Assembly: GCA_003282985.1 (NCBI GenBank)
Contig: QBYE01000005.1
Location: 1 to 64,000 of the forward strand
DNA: 64,000 nt
Source: Pelagibacteraceae bacterium AG-325-E08
Lineage (GTDB): Bacteria > Pseudomonadota > Alphaproteobacteria > Pelagibacterales > Pelagibacteraceae
Direction: 5' to 3'
Shown here: piece after piece, positions 22,186-31,077 of the stretch
How the letters are laid out: the number at the start of each line of letters is the position of its first letter
Position numbering within the stretch: position 1 is the first letter of the stretch
Notes under the pieces: generated by a model
Told to the model about the DNA's origin: nothing
What the model saw: only the letters and a program-made list of their open reading frames with translations
Databases searched by the model: none
Program-made: the position numbers and the translations under genes

Positions 22186-22889
22186 TGATTAAAAAAGAAT
22201 TATTTTTTAGAGGATTTAAATCAATTTTAAAACCTGATAGTCCCGCAATAGCACTAGGATGTTGTTTCATCGCTATTGGTGCGCTTCTTAAAAATATAGG
22301 TTTTAATATTCAGGAAAGCATTTTTTCTACAATGTTAATTTATGCTTTACCAGGCTCATTAGTCATGGCTGAGTCAATTTTAGTAGGTGCTTCGTTGCTA
22401 AGTATTTTTATTGCAGTTTGGTTTGTTAATGCAAGACTTTATCCAATGGCAGTTTCTTTATTCCCTTTGATGATGGATGAAAAACAACCAAAATGGAAAT
22501 ATTATTTATCTTGTCATTTCATTGCTGTCTCAGCTTGGTTAATTATGAAAAGTAACTATGAGACGATTGAAAAAAAAGATCGAGTTGATTTCTGGATAGG
22601 CATAGGTTCTGCAACATGGAGTGTTGCAGTTGTGTCAACAATTCTTGGTTTTTATTTATCTGATTATCTAAATAAAGATATGTTAATGGGTTTAGCTATT
22701 TTAAATCCAATCTATTTTACATGTATGTTGGTAGGAGCGATGAAAACAATTCAAATTAGTTTATCAGTTATCCTTGGAGGAATATTAGGTCCGTTTTTTT
22801 ATTTTTTTTCACCAGAATGGTCAATTTTACTTGGAGGATTAATTGCAGGATCGATATCTTATTTAATTGGAGAAAAAAATGTCAATTAA
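22185..22889 (+). CDS. azlC: AzlC family branched-chain amino acid exporter, large subunit
   Basis: This is a 234-residue membrane protein; in AzlC/BrnF systems it pairs with AzlD to export leucine-type amino acids or analogues. The early GCCFIAIGALLKNIGF and later ILVGASLLSIFIAVWFVNAR stretches fit AzlC. It starts on the last base of livF, putting an exporter in the same operon as the importer. This may be a safety valve against overaccumulation (inference). Confidence 0.82.
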   Translation: MIKKELFFRGFKSILKPDSPAIALGCCFIAIGALLKNIGFNIQESIFSTMLIYALPGSLVMAESILVGASLLSIFIAVWFVNARLYPMAVSLFPLMMDEKQPKWKYYLSCHFIAVSAWLIMKSNYETIEKKDRVDFWIGIGSATWSVAVVSTILGFYLSDYLNKDMLMGLAILNPIYFTCMLVGAMKTIQISLSVILGGILGPFFYFFSPEWSILLGGLIAGSISYLIGEKNVN

Positions 22890-23202
22890 TATTCTATTAT
22901 CAATAATTGTAACTTCATTGGCAACTTATATATCAAGATTCTTAGGAGTTTTGTCATCAATTAGAATTAAAGAAACTTCAAAAATATTTCGTTGGTTCAA
23001 TTGTTTGGCTTATTCAACACTAGCAGCGCTTATTGCACGAACTATAATATTTCCTGTTGGGGCGTTATCTGACGCAAGTTATTTAAGTAGAATTTTAGTT
23101 GTCATGTTGAGTTTAGGGATTTTTTTTGTTACAAAAAAAAACTTTGTTTACCCTACAGTATTTTCAGCAATTGCAATGAGCTTAATTAATAATTATTTTT
23201 AA
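22879..23202 (+). CDS. azlD: AzlD family small subunit
   Basis: From the ATG at 22879 the protein is 107 residues with about four membrane segments, the expected size for AzlD/BrnE. A TTG 12 bases upstream is possible but the ATG has a ttggag ribosome-binding site about 8 bases before it. TYISRFLGVL near the start matches AzlD. It overlaps azlC by 11 bases, as the pair usually does. Confidence 0.83.
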   Translation: MSINILLSIIVTSLATYISRFLGVLSSIRIKETSKIFRWFNCLAYSTLAALIARTIIFPVGALSDASYLSRILVVMLSLGIFFVTKKNFVYPTVFSAIAMSLINNYF

Positions 23203-23243
23203 GACTTTAAAAACTTGTTATAATTGGATAAATTATTTTAATT

Positions 23244-24155
23244 ATGAATGACATATCAGGATTTGAAATTTTACCCAATAAAGTTTCCCCTAGAATAATC
23301 GATATTAAGATTAAAAATGAAACTATTGAAAAATTAATTTTCCCTTTTAAAAAATTTGATCTAACAGCAATTGAGTACAAACCATTTACGAGATTTACAA
23401 TTGCAAAAAGTTTAGATGACTTAACTCAGAATAAACTTAGTATTTTATTAAATAAAATTATCAGAGATAGAAAATTAGGGTGTTTTATAATTGGTCCAGA
23501 AGATAAAAATTCTAATATTGATGATATCTTTTTGGTCAAGTTGTCTACTGCAATATCTCATTTAATTGGTAACCCCAATCATGACTCTATGGCAGGAAAG
23601 TACTATGCAAGATTTCATGTAAAACATGTAGATAAGAGTGACTCATATTTAAGAAAAGCTTATACCAACATGGATCTTCATACTGATGGAACATATGTAA
23701 AAGAAGTAACCGATTGGCTTTTGATGACAAAGATTGAAGAAAAAAATGCTGAAGGTGGTGAAACAGCAATGCTACACTTAGATGATTGGGAATACTGTGA
23801 GGAATTATTTAACGATCCAGTGGGTAAAGAAAATTTTGTTTGGTCTTCACCAAAAAGTAAAAATATAGATTATAAAGTTGAACATCCAGTATTTTCAAAA
23901 GATGAAAATGGAAAAGCTCAAATTTCATACATTGATCAATTTCCTGAACCAAAAAATATGTCTCAAGGAAATTTTTTGCAAAAACTATCTGATTGTCTGG
24001 AGGAGAGTAAAAATAAAGTCATAACAAAATTACCAGTCGGCTCAGCTATTGTAGCAAACAATTATTTTTGGTTACATGGCAGACGTCCATTCAAAGAAAA
24101 CAAAGATTTGAGCAGAGAACTCTTGAGAATTAGGGGTTCATTTTTCCAAAATTAA
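23244..24155 (+). CDS. glaH: Glutarate 2-hydroxylase (CsiD/GlaH family Fe(II)/2-oxoglutarate dioxygenase)
   Basis: GlaH hydroxylates glutarate to L-2-hydroxyglutarate using Fe(II), O2 and 2-oxoglutarate, in lysine degradation through glutarate. The 303-residue length fits. The iron facial triad is visible as H146 and D148 in HTDGTYV and H278 in WLHGRRPF, and R291 in SRELLR is the likely 2-oxoglutarate ligand. GGETAMLHLDDWE is a family hallmark. The usual partner LhgO (hydroxyglutarate oxidase) is not beside it. Confidence 0.85.
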   Translation: MNDISGFEILPNKVSPRIIDIKIKNETIEKLIFPFKKFDLTAIEYKPFTRFTIAKSLDDLTQNKLSILLNKIIRDRKLGCFIIGPEDKNSNIDDIFLVKLSTAISHLIGNPNHDSMAGKYYARFHVKHVDKSDSYLRKAYTNMDLHTDGTYVKEVTDWLLMTKIEEKNAEGGETAMLHLDDWEYCEELFNDPVGKENFVWSSPKSKNIDYKVEHPVFSKDENGKAQISYIDQFPEPKNMSQGNFLQKLSDCLEESKNKVITKLPVGSAIVANNYFWLHGRRPFKENKDLSRELLRIRGSFFQN

Positions 24156-24189
24156 ACTATCATCCCTTAAATAAGAAATTTATAAATTT

Positions 24190-24957
24190 ATGAAATTAGG
24201 ATTTATTGGAACAGGAAAAATAGCTTCTTCAGTTATTTTAGGAGTATGTAAATCTAAGATAAAGTTTAGACAAATAATAGTATCACCAAGAAATAAGAGA
24301 ATAGCAAACAATTTAAAGAAAAAATTTAAAAAAGTAAGTATTGCGAAAAACAATCAAGATGTAATTAACAAATCAAATTGGATATTTTTATCTGTCACTC
24401 CAAAAGTAGGAGATAAAATTATTAAAGACTTAAAATTTAAATCTAATCAAACAATTATAAGTTTTATTTCAACAATAAATCTTTCTGAACTTAAAAAAAT
24501 GATCAAAGTAAAATCTAAAATTGTTAGAGCAATACCACTGCCTCCAATTTCTATCAAGAAAGGCCCAGTTCCTATTTGTCCACCTAATAGACAAGTAAAA
24601 AGTTTTTTTGATAAAATTGGATCTACCATAGAAATTAAAAATGAAAAACTGTCTATTAATTTTTGGTCGACATCTGGGATGATGGCGTCTTATTACGAAA
24701 TGTTAAGAGTAATGAGTAATTGGCTTGTAAAAAAAGGCATAAAGAAACAAGATGCTCAAAAATATATAACTTCATTATTTTTAGCTTTGTCAGAGGATGC
24801 AGTTGTAAATTCTAACAAGGATTTAAAATATTTAGTGAAAGAGTCTCAAACACCAAAGGGACTTAACCAACAAGGTCTTAATACGATGTCAAAAAAAGGT
24901 GTTTATAAATCTGTTGTTAATACTTTAAACAGTATTCACAAAAGATTGAATAAATAA
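24190..24957 (+). CDS. Pyrroline-5-carboxylate reductase-like protein
   Basis: The 255-residue protein has the ProC dinucleotide motif GFIGTGKIA (residues 4-12) and the PLPP stretch near 116-119. The family reduces pyrroline-5-carboxylate to proline. The C-terminal active-site region, normally S-P-G-G-T, reads SQTPKGLNQQGL (219-230), so a canonical proline-forming role is doubtful. It may be a paralogue acting on another cyclic imine. It stands between glaH and a Liv-type transporter, with 3 bases before the next start. Confidence 0.72.
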   Translation: MKLGFIGTGKIASSVILGVCKSKIKFRQIIVSPRNKRIANNLKKKFKKVSIAKNNQDVINKSNWIFLSVTPKVGDKIIKDLKFKSNQTIISFISTINLSELKKMIKVKSKIVRAIPLPPISIKKGPVPICPPNRQVKSFFDKIGSTIEIKNEKLSINFWSTSGMMASYYEMLRVMSNWLVKKGIKKQDAQKYITSLFLALSEDAVVNSNKDLKYLVKESQTPKGLNQQGLNTMSKKGVYKSVVNTLNSIHKRLNK

Positions 24958-24960
24958 TTA

Positions 24961-25749
24961 ATGTCTCAAAATATTTTAGAAATTAATAATCTTTCAAAAT
25001 TTTTTGGAGGATTGGCTGCTGTATCGGATTGTTCATTAAAAGTAAAAAGGGGAACTATCACAGGGATCATAGGTCCGAATGGATCTGGTAAAACAACTTT
25101 ATTTAATTTAATAGCTGGAAATTTAAAATCATCTAATGGAAATGTTAAATTTAATAATGAAGATATTACAGATACTCCATCATATGAATTATTCTCTAAA
25201 GGTTTATTGAGAACTTTTCAAATTGCACATGAATTTACGAATTTATCTGTCCTAGAAAATCTAATGATGGTACCTGGAAATCAATCTGGTGAAAAATTAA
25301 CGAATGTTTTGTTAAAACCTTCTCTTGTTGCGAAAGAAGAAAATTTAATTAAAGAAAAAGCAAAAGAGGTAGTAGAATTTTTAAATTTAAGTCACCTTTC
25401 AAATGAACTTGCTGGAAATCTATCTGAAGGTCAAAAAAAACTCTTAGAGCTTGGTAGAACAATGATGGTTGATGCAAAATTAGTATTATTAGATGAGGTT
25501 GGTGCTGGAGTTAATAGAACATTGCTTAAAGATTTAGGCACTGCAATTCAAAAATTAAATCAAGAAAAAGGTTATACTTTTTGTATGATTGAACATGATA
25601 TGGATTTTATAGGGAGACTTTGTGATCCAGTTATTGTTATGGCGGAAGGTTCAGTTTTATTCGAGGGTACTGTAGAAAACGCAAAAAAAGATCAAAAGGT
25701 TATAGAGAGTTATTTAGGTAGAGGATCAAAATTAAAGGATAAAAACTGA
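24961..25749 (+). CDS. Second LivG-type ABC ATP-binding protein
   Basis: 262 residues. Walker A is GPNGSGKTT, the signature is LSEGQKKLLELGRT, and Walker B is LVLLDEVGAGVN, with DEVGAG in place of the common DEPTAG. This belongs to the branched-chain/urea-type HAAT family. It begins a second LivG-LivF-LivH-LivM order, different from the first set (HMGF), and is followed with one-base overlap by the LivF type. Confidence 0.92.
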   Translation: MSQNILEINNLSKFFGGLAAVSDCSLKVKRGTITGIIGPNGSGKTTLFNLIAGNLKSSNGNVKFNNEDITDTPSYELFSKGLLRTFQIAHEFTNLSVLENLMMVPGNQSGEKLTNVLLKPSLVAKEENLIKEKAKEVVEFLNLSHLSNELAGNLSEGQKKLLELGRTMMVDAKLVLLDEVGAGVNRTLLKDLGTAIQKLNQEKGYTFCMIEHDMDFIGRLCDPVIVMAEGSVLFEGTVENAKKDQKVIESYLGRGSKLKDKN

Positions 25750-26456
25750 TGGCTTTCTTTGAGGGAAATAAAATGACTGGTGGTTATGGAAATGGTCCTG
25801 ATATTATTCACTCATGTTCTGTTACTGTTGATAGGGGGGAAATTGTATCTATTCTTGGACCCAACGGTGCAGGAAAATCTACAGCTATGAAGGCTATGTT
25901 AGGACTTCTTAATTTAAAGTCAGGTACAGTAACTATAGATGGAAAAGATATTTCAAACTTGTCACCCCAAGATCGAGTGAAACAAGGAATTTCATTTGTA
26001 CCTCAAACTAAAAATGTATTTGCAGGTATGACTGTTGAGGAAAATTTGGAGATGGGAGCATTTTTATTTGATAAAGATTTAAAAAAATTGATAGATGATA
26101 TTTTTGATTTATTTCCAATTTTAAAAGAAAAAAGAAATCAATTAGTTGGAGAGCTATCAGGAGGACAAAGACAACAAGTTGCTTTAGGAAGAGCATTGAT
26201 GATAAAGCCTTCAGTATTAATGTTAGATGAACCTACAGCTGGAGTTTCTCCGATAGTAATGGATGAGTTATTTGATCATATAATAAAAGTAAAAAAAACT
26301 AATGTTGCCATACTTATGGTTGAACAAAATGCCAAACAAGCATTAAACATTTCTGATAGAGGATACGTATTAGTAACAGGAGAGAATCGTTATTCTGGTA
26401 CGGGAAAGGAATTGTTGAATGACTCAAGAGTAAGAAGCTCATTCTTAGGTGGTTAA
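25749..26456 (+). CDS. Second LivF-type ABC ATP-binding protein
   Basis: 235 residues. Walker A is GPNGAGKST, the signature is LSGGQRQQVALGRAL, and Walker B is VLMLDEPTAGVSP. The FVPQTKNVFAGMTVEENL segment is typical of LivF. It joins the preceding ATPase by a one-base overlap, and the next permease starts directly after its stop. Confidence 0.93.
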   Translation: MAFFEGNKMTGGYGNGPDIIHSCSVTVDRGEIVSILGPNGAGKSTAMKAMLGLLNLKSGTVTIDGKDISNLSPQDRVKQGISFVPQTKNVFAGMTVEENLEMGAFLFDKDLKKLIDDIFDLFPILKEKRNQLVGELSGGQRQQVALGRALMIKPSVLMLDEPTAGVSPIVMDELFDHIIKVKKTNVAILMVEQNAKQALNISDRGYVLVTGENRYSGTGKELLNDSRVRSSFLGG

Positions 26457-27467
26457 ATGGATTTTATAAACGCAATTATTCTTTTACTAAACTATATATT
26501 TATTCCAGCTTTAACTTATGGTTCACAGTTAGCACTAGGCGCAATATTCGTGACATTGATTTATGGTATTTTAAGATTTGCCAATTTTGCTACCGGGGAC
26601 ATGATGTCATTTGGAACTATGGCGGCAATTTTGTTTACTTGGTATTTTCAATCCTTGGGTGTTTCGTTGGGTGTTTTGCCAACAGCACTTATAGCTATTC
26701 CATTTGCAATCATTTTTATGATTTTTTATATGCTATTGATTGATAAATTTGTTTTCAAATACTATAGAAATCAAAAAAGCCCACCTGTTCAACTTGCTAT
26801 GGTTAGTATAGGTGTGATGTTTGTTACTCAAGCAGTAGTAAGAATTATTATAGGGCCTTCAGATAGAAGATTTTTTGATGGTGAGAAATTCATAATTAAA
26901 GCAGGTGAATTTAAAGAAATTACAGGTTTAAATGAAGGTCTTGCAATTAAATCAACTCAAATATTAACTATACTGGTAACACTAATTTTAGTTTCAACTC
27001 TTTTTTGGTTTTTGAACAAAACTAAGACTGGAAAAAGTATGAAAGCTTATTCGGACAATGAAGATCTAGCTTTACTCTCAGGAATAGATCCCAAAAAAAT
27101 AGTTATGATTACTTGGATAATTGCTGGAATATTAGCAACTATTGGCGGAACTCTTTATGGTTTAGACAAAAGCTTTAAACCATTCACATACTTTAACAAT
27201 ATGCTACCCATATTCGCTGCAGCAATAGTTGGGGGAATTGGTAATCCTTTTGGAGCATTTTTAGGAGGATATGTAATTGCTTTCTCCGAAATATTTTTAA
27301 CATATGCTTATAAGAAATTTTTTATGTATGTTTTACCAGAAAGTATGGAGCCTGATGGTTTAGTTCAGTTACTTTCAACCGATTACAAATTTGCAGTTTC
27401 TTTTTCAATATTAGTAATTGTGTTGTTATACCGACCGTCTGGAATATTTAAAGGTAAGGTATTGTGA
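26457..27467 (+). CDS. Second LivH-type permease
   Basis: This is a 336-residue polytopic permease. The YGILRFANFATGDMMSFG segment matches the LivH N-terminal signature, and GKSMKAYSDNEDLALLSGI is the coupling loop. GLDKSFKPFTYFNN and AAIVGGIGNPFGAFLGG follow as in the family. It is somewhat longer than the first LivH. It overlaps the following gene by 4 bases (GTGA). Confidence 0.92.
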   Translation: MDFINAIILLLNYIFIPALTYGSQLALGAIFVTLIYGILRFANFATGDMMSFGTMAAILFTWYFQSLGVSLGVLPTALIAIPFAIIFMIFYMLLIDKFVFKYYRNQKSPPVQLAMVSIGVMFVTQAVVRIIIGPSDRRFFDGEKFIIKAGEFKEITGLNEGLAIKSTQILTILVTLILVSTLFWFLNKTKTGKSMKAYSDNEDLALLSGIDPKKIVMITWIIAGILATIGGTLYGLDKSFKPFTYFNNMLPIFAAAIVGGIGNPFGAFLGGYVIAFSEIFLTYAYKKFFMYVLPESMEPDGLVQLLSTDYKFAVSFSILVIVLLYRPSGIFKGKVL

Positions 27468-28834
27468 GAAAAAACCTAAACGTAATTGCTGCCTACAGTA
27501 TTATGATGGGATTAATCATACTTGTTGGAATATTTCAGTCATGGAATATTGCTTTATCAATATTTAATCTTTGTTTAATCTCAGCTGTCATGACGATGGG
27601 TGCTAATATCCAATGGGGTTATGCTGGTCTAATTAATTTTGGAATAATGGGTTATACAGCTTTAGGTGGCTTAGCAGCAGTTTTAATTTCAGTTAATCCA
27701 GTTCAGGAAGCTTGGAGTGTAGGAGGTTCTAATATTTTACTTAGCTTATTCTTAATTATAGGAATGGTATTGGCTATAAGATATGTTTTAAAAAAATATG
27801 ATAAATCAAAACTTCGAACTTATATAATTGCCACAATTATCATTTCAGGAATTATTTTAGTTAGATTTATTTCTGAGCCTGGTATTGAAGCAATAGAAGA
27901 AGTAAATCCTGCTAAAACAGGTTTTCTTGGTGGCTTTGGATTACCAATTATTTTTTCATGGATAGTAGGGGCAGTATTTGCAGGTGGTTTAGCCTTTATT
28001 ATTGGTAAAGTAGCTTTAGGCCTAAGAGCTGATTACTTAGCAATAGCAACTCTACTTATTTCAGAAATCGTAATAGCAATTATTAAACATGAAGACTGGT
28101 TAACAAGAGGTGTTAAAAATGTAATAGGCCTGAAGCGCCCAGCACCATATGAAGTAGATCTTCAGCAAACAGATTGGTTCATAAATTTAATTGAAAAATT
28201 TAATTTCAGTAAATTAAATTTGATACAAGATTTTTCAGAAAGACAAAGTGCACTTAACCAGTTGGTTATTGAAGGTTCTTCAATTTTCGTAAAACTTTGT
28301 TATTCAGGATTATTTTTAGTTGTAGTAATTATTCTTTTAATATTAACACAGAAAGCTCTTTATTCTCCATGGGGACGAATGATGAGAGCGATAAGAGATA
28401 ATGAAGAGGCAGCAAATGCCATGGGTAAAAATGTTGTTAAGCAACATCTTCTAATATTTGTTTTAGGCTCAGCTATAGTTGGAATTGCCGGAGCAATGTT
28501 AGTAACTCAAGATGGGTTATTTACCCCTGGAAGCTACAGACCAATGCGATATACTTTTTTAATTTGGGTAATGGTAATTGTTGGAGGAAGTGGAAATAAT
28601 TTTGGTGCAATTTTAGGTGGTTTCGCAGTTTGGTTTTTATGGATTGAAGCTGCACCAATTGCACTCTTTGTAATTAATCTAACTACATCTGGATTAGCTG
28701 ATACTCATTTTTTAAAACAACATTTAATTGAAAGTGTTCCTTACTTTAGGTTTTTAATGATGGGAATAGGCTTATTATTAATTATGAGATACAGACCAAA
28801 AGGTATACTTCCTGAAAAAATAGAAATAAAATGA
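27464..28834 (+). CDS. Second LivM-type permease, enlarged
   Basis: It starts at a GTG overlapping the previous TGA. The 456-residue protein is about 100 residues longer than the first LivM here. The extra length lies in a charged loop plus hydrophobic segment at about residues 92-150 and a hydrophilic stretch at about 225-275. Core signatures GLRADYLAIATLLISE and MMRAIRDNEEAANAMGK are intact. It is the last subunit of the second transporter; the matching binding protein is encoded convergently at 28959-30140. Confidence 0.9.
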   Translation: MRKNLNVIAAYSIMMGLIILVGIFQSWNIALSIFNLCLISAVMTMGANIQWGYAGLINFGIMGYTALGGLAAVLISVNPVQEAWSVGGSNILLSLFLIIGMVLAIRYVLKKYDKSKLRTYIIATIIISGIILVRFISEPGIEAIEEVNPAKTGFLGGFGLPIIFSWIVGAVFAGGLAFIIGKVALGLRADYLAIATLLISEIVIAIIKHEDWLTRGVKNVIGLKRPAPYEVDLQQTDWFINLIEKFNFSKLNLIQDFSERQSALNQLVIEGSSIFVKLCYSGLFLVVVIILLILTQKALYSPWGRMMRAIRDNEEAANAMGKNVVKQHLLIFVLGSAIVGIAGAMLVTQDGLFTPGSYRPMRYTFLIWVMVIVGGSGNNFGAILGGFAVWFLWIEAAPIALFVINLTTSGLADTHFLKQHLIESVPYFRFLMMGIGLLLIMRYRPKGILPEKIEIK

Positions 28835-28838
28835 AATT

Positions 28839-28910
28839 ATGAAATATATTATAACAGGTGCTGCAATAGCTTGGGCTTTGTATATAGCAGATAAATATAT
28901 TTTTTTTTAA
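28839..28910 (+). CDS. Candidate 23-residue membrane microprotein
   Basis: This small open frame begins 4 bases after the LivM stop and ends just before the shared terminator. It would encode a single hydrophobic helix (MKYIITGAAIAWALYIADKY, then IFF). Its position as the last frame in the operon and its clean transmembrane profile support expression. It is very short, has no clear Shine-Dalgarno, and could be chance. No family known to me. Confidence 0.4.
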   Translation: MKYIITGAAIAWALYIADKYIFF

Positions 28911-28913
28911 AAA

Positions 28914-28943
28914 AAACCCCCAACAAACCAATGCTGGGGGTTT
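28914..28943. terminator. Bidirectional terminator between the second Liv operon and its binding-protein gene
   Basis: A 9-bp stem pairs 28914-28922 (aaaccccca) with 28935-28943 (tgggggttt), loop 12 bases. On the minus strand it is followed by a run of T (complement of the A tract before 28914), making a strong terminator for the minus-strand livK-like gene. On the plus strand the tail is ttt then aaatttt, weaker but plausible. Confidence 0.85.
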
Positions 28944-28958
28944 AAATTTTAAGATAAA

Positions 28959-30140
28959 TTATCTTTGTTTTTTAGTTTTGAATTTTCCGCCTTTAATTTC
29001 TTGTTCTAAGAAAGAACCTTCAGCCTCACCGACGCTAGTAAAAGTAACTCCAGTTGCACCCTCATAATCAACTTTTTTACCTTTTGCTAGTAAATCCAAA
29101 CCTTTTTTTAGTTCACCTGGATAAATTTTTGTTCCAGGACCATTAGCAACATCCATCACATTTTTTGCAATTGATGCTCTATCAGCTGATCCACCTGCTT
29201 GCATTGCTAAAATAATTAAAGCAGCAGCATCATAAGATTCACCAGTGTAAGGACCTGAGCTATCGATACCAGCAGCTTTTGCTACATTACCGAATACACC
29301 TGCACCTTTACCAGTTGAACCTGGCATTGAACCAAAAGATTTTTTCAAGTCTTTTCCAAATGCATCAACTAACGACTGACCGATCATACCATCAGATAAA
29401 ATGAATTTATCAAACGCACCAGAGTCTAGAGAGGCTTGGATAATTCCTTTACCACCTTGGTCTAAGTAACCAATTACAGCTACTGCATCACCACCTGCTG
29501 AAGCAAGAGTTGCTACTTCAGAAGAGTAATCCGCTTTACCATCTTCATGAGCGGTTACAGTAGTTACTTTGATACCATGAGCTTCAACAGCTGCTTTGTA
29601 AACATCTGCTAAACCTTTTCCATAGTCATTGTTAGTATAAGTGATTGCAACACTTTTAACTTTTCTATCTTTCGTAATATCAGCTAAAATTTGACCACCT
29701 CTAGCATCAGATGGAGCAGTTCTGAAGAAATACCCTTTGTCATCTAAAGTAGTTAATCCTGGTGATGTAGCTGATGGTGAAATCATTACTACACCGTTTG
29801 GTACAGCAACATTTGAAGCTATTGCTCCAGTTACACCTGAACAGTCTGCGCCCATAATAGCCGCTACACCTTGCGCAATAACACCTTCAGCTGCTGCGGT
29901 TGCCGCTGCTGAGTCCACACAAGTAGAATCTGCTCTTACTACTGAAATAGTTTCCCCACCTAATAGTGATCCTGAGTCTGAAGCTTCTTTGAAAGCAAGC
30001 TCAGCAGAGGCAGCCATTGCTGGTGTTAGAGATTCAATAGGACCAGTAAATCCTAATATAATTCCCATTTTAACATCTGCAAATGTATTCGTTGTAAAAG
30101 TTGAAACGAATATAAAAGCAGCAATAAATAGTTTTTTCAT
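28959..30140 (-). CDS. Second Liv-type ABC transporter substrate-binding protein
   Basis: This periplasmic binding protein is 393 residues from the ATG at 30140, which has a strong aaggaaga site upstream; an earlier in-frame start at 30164 would put eight residues before the signal peptide. The signal peptide is MKKLFIAAF..TNTFADV. The mature part begins KMGIILGFTGPIESL, typical of Peripla_BP_6. It is convergent with the LivGFHM set it presumably serves. Acid- and alanine-rich codon use with GC above its neighbours is common in abundant binding proteins. Confidence 0.9.
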   Translation of the reverse strand: MKKLFIAAFIFVSTFTTNTFADVKMGIILGFTGPIESLTPAMAASAELAFKEASDSGSLLGGETISVVRADSTCVDSAAATAAAEGVIAQGVAAIMGADCSGVTGAIASNVAVPNGVVMISPSATSPGLTTLDDKGYFFRTAPSDARGGQILADITKDRKVKSVAITYTNNDYGKGLADVYKAAVEAHGIKVTTVTAHEDGKADYSSEVATLASAGGDAVAVIGYLDQGGKGIIQASLDSGAFDKFILSDGMIGQSLVDAFGKDLKKSFGSMPGSTGKGAGVFGNVAKAAGIDSSGPYTGESYDAAALIILAMQAGGSADRASIAKNVMDVANGPGTKIYPGELKKGLDLLAKGKKVDYEGATGVTFTSVGEAEGSFLEQEIKGGKFKTKKQR

Positions 30141-30215
30141 TATCTTCCTTTTAATTGTTAACAATTTATAAAAGATAAATTAAATCTAATTTTCAAAAAA
30201 TTTTCAATAACCAAT

Positions 30216-31073
30216 TTAACTTATTTTATGCAGAAAGATTACAGAACTAATCACAATAATGCCGCCTATTACAAATAAGAATGACGGAACCTCTCCAAAT
30301 ATAAGAAAACTTAGCAAAATACCAAAGATTGGAAACAAGGAATAGAAGGGAAAAATTTTACCTACTGTATAAAATTTATACAAATAGAACATTAATAGAT
30401 GTGCACATAAAGAAACAATAATTGCTTGGTATGAAATTAATATCCAAGACTCCATTTCAATTAGTCTGATATTCTTAATTACCTCACCTTCTAATATTGA
30501 TGAAATAAAAATTAAAATAACAAAACCAAAAAGACCTGTGCTTGCATTAATTAGACTGATACTTAAATCTTTTAATTGTCTAGAGTAAACTTGTGCTAAC
30601 CCAAAAAATAATGCCATTAAACTCGCAAATAATAAACCAAGAAAATTGTCAGTTAGTTTTGGATCAAAAAATATTATTAGAATCCCTAAAAAAGAAGTAA
30701 AAATTAATATCCACTTTTTTCTACTGATGTTTTCATCAAGTATAAAAGCACTTGCAATAATACCAAATGGAATTGCCAATTGTGATCCTAGTATTATTGG
30801 AGAAATTATAGAAGAATGGAATAATGATAAGTTCATAAATACGTAAACCATTACTCCCATAGATAATGAAAAGAATATTAAGGACTTATAATATTTTTTT
30901 TTTGGTAATTTGAACTTCCAAAATGGAATTAAAATCAATAACACTAATGCCATACGCAGGGACGCCATTAGTATTGGTGGTACCGAATTGTTTAAAGCCA
31001 ATTTAGCTACAGGAAAAGCACTACCATGTGCAGCCATTATAAAGAGTAAAATTAATAAATGTTTGATTGGCAA
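30216..31073 (-). CDS. DMT superfamily (EamA) transporter, probable TTG start
   Basis: The frame is open far upstream into the aldehyde dehydrogenase gene, but the first hydrophobic segment starts at PIKHLLILLFIMAAHGSAFPVAK. A TTG at 31073, 4 bases after the dehydrogenase stop, gives a 285-residue protein with about ten membrane segments, the usual EamA size. No in-frame ATG exists at this point. It is the last gene of the minus-strand catabolic unit and may move its substrate or product. Confidence 0.78.
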   Translation of the reverse strand: MPIKHLLILLFIMAAHGSAFPVAKLALNNSVPPILMASLRMALVLLILIPFWKFKLPKKKYYKSLIFFSLSMGVMVYVFMNLSLFHSSIISPIILGSQLAIPFGIIASAFILDENISRKKWILIFTSFLGILIIFFDPKLTDNFLGLLFASLMALFFGLAQVYSRQLKDLSISLINASTGLFGFVILIFISSILEGEVIKNIRLIEMESWILISYQAIIVSLCAHLLMFYLYKFYTVGKIFPFYSLFPIFGILLSFLIFGEVPSFLFVIGGIIVISSVIFLHKIS

Positions 31074-31077
31074 ATCA

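Noticed and set aside
29737-30171. 144-residue frame on the plus strand rich in Ala, Ser and Thr
   Set aside because: It lies antisense to a clear substrate-binding protein with signal peptide and good ribosome site; it is a shadow produced by the alanine-rich coding strand.
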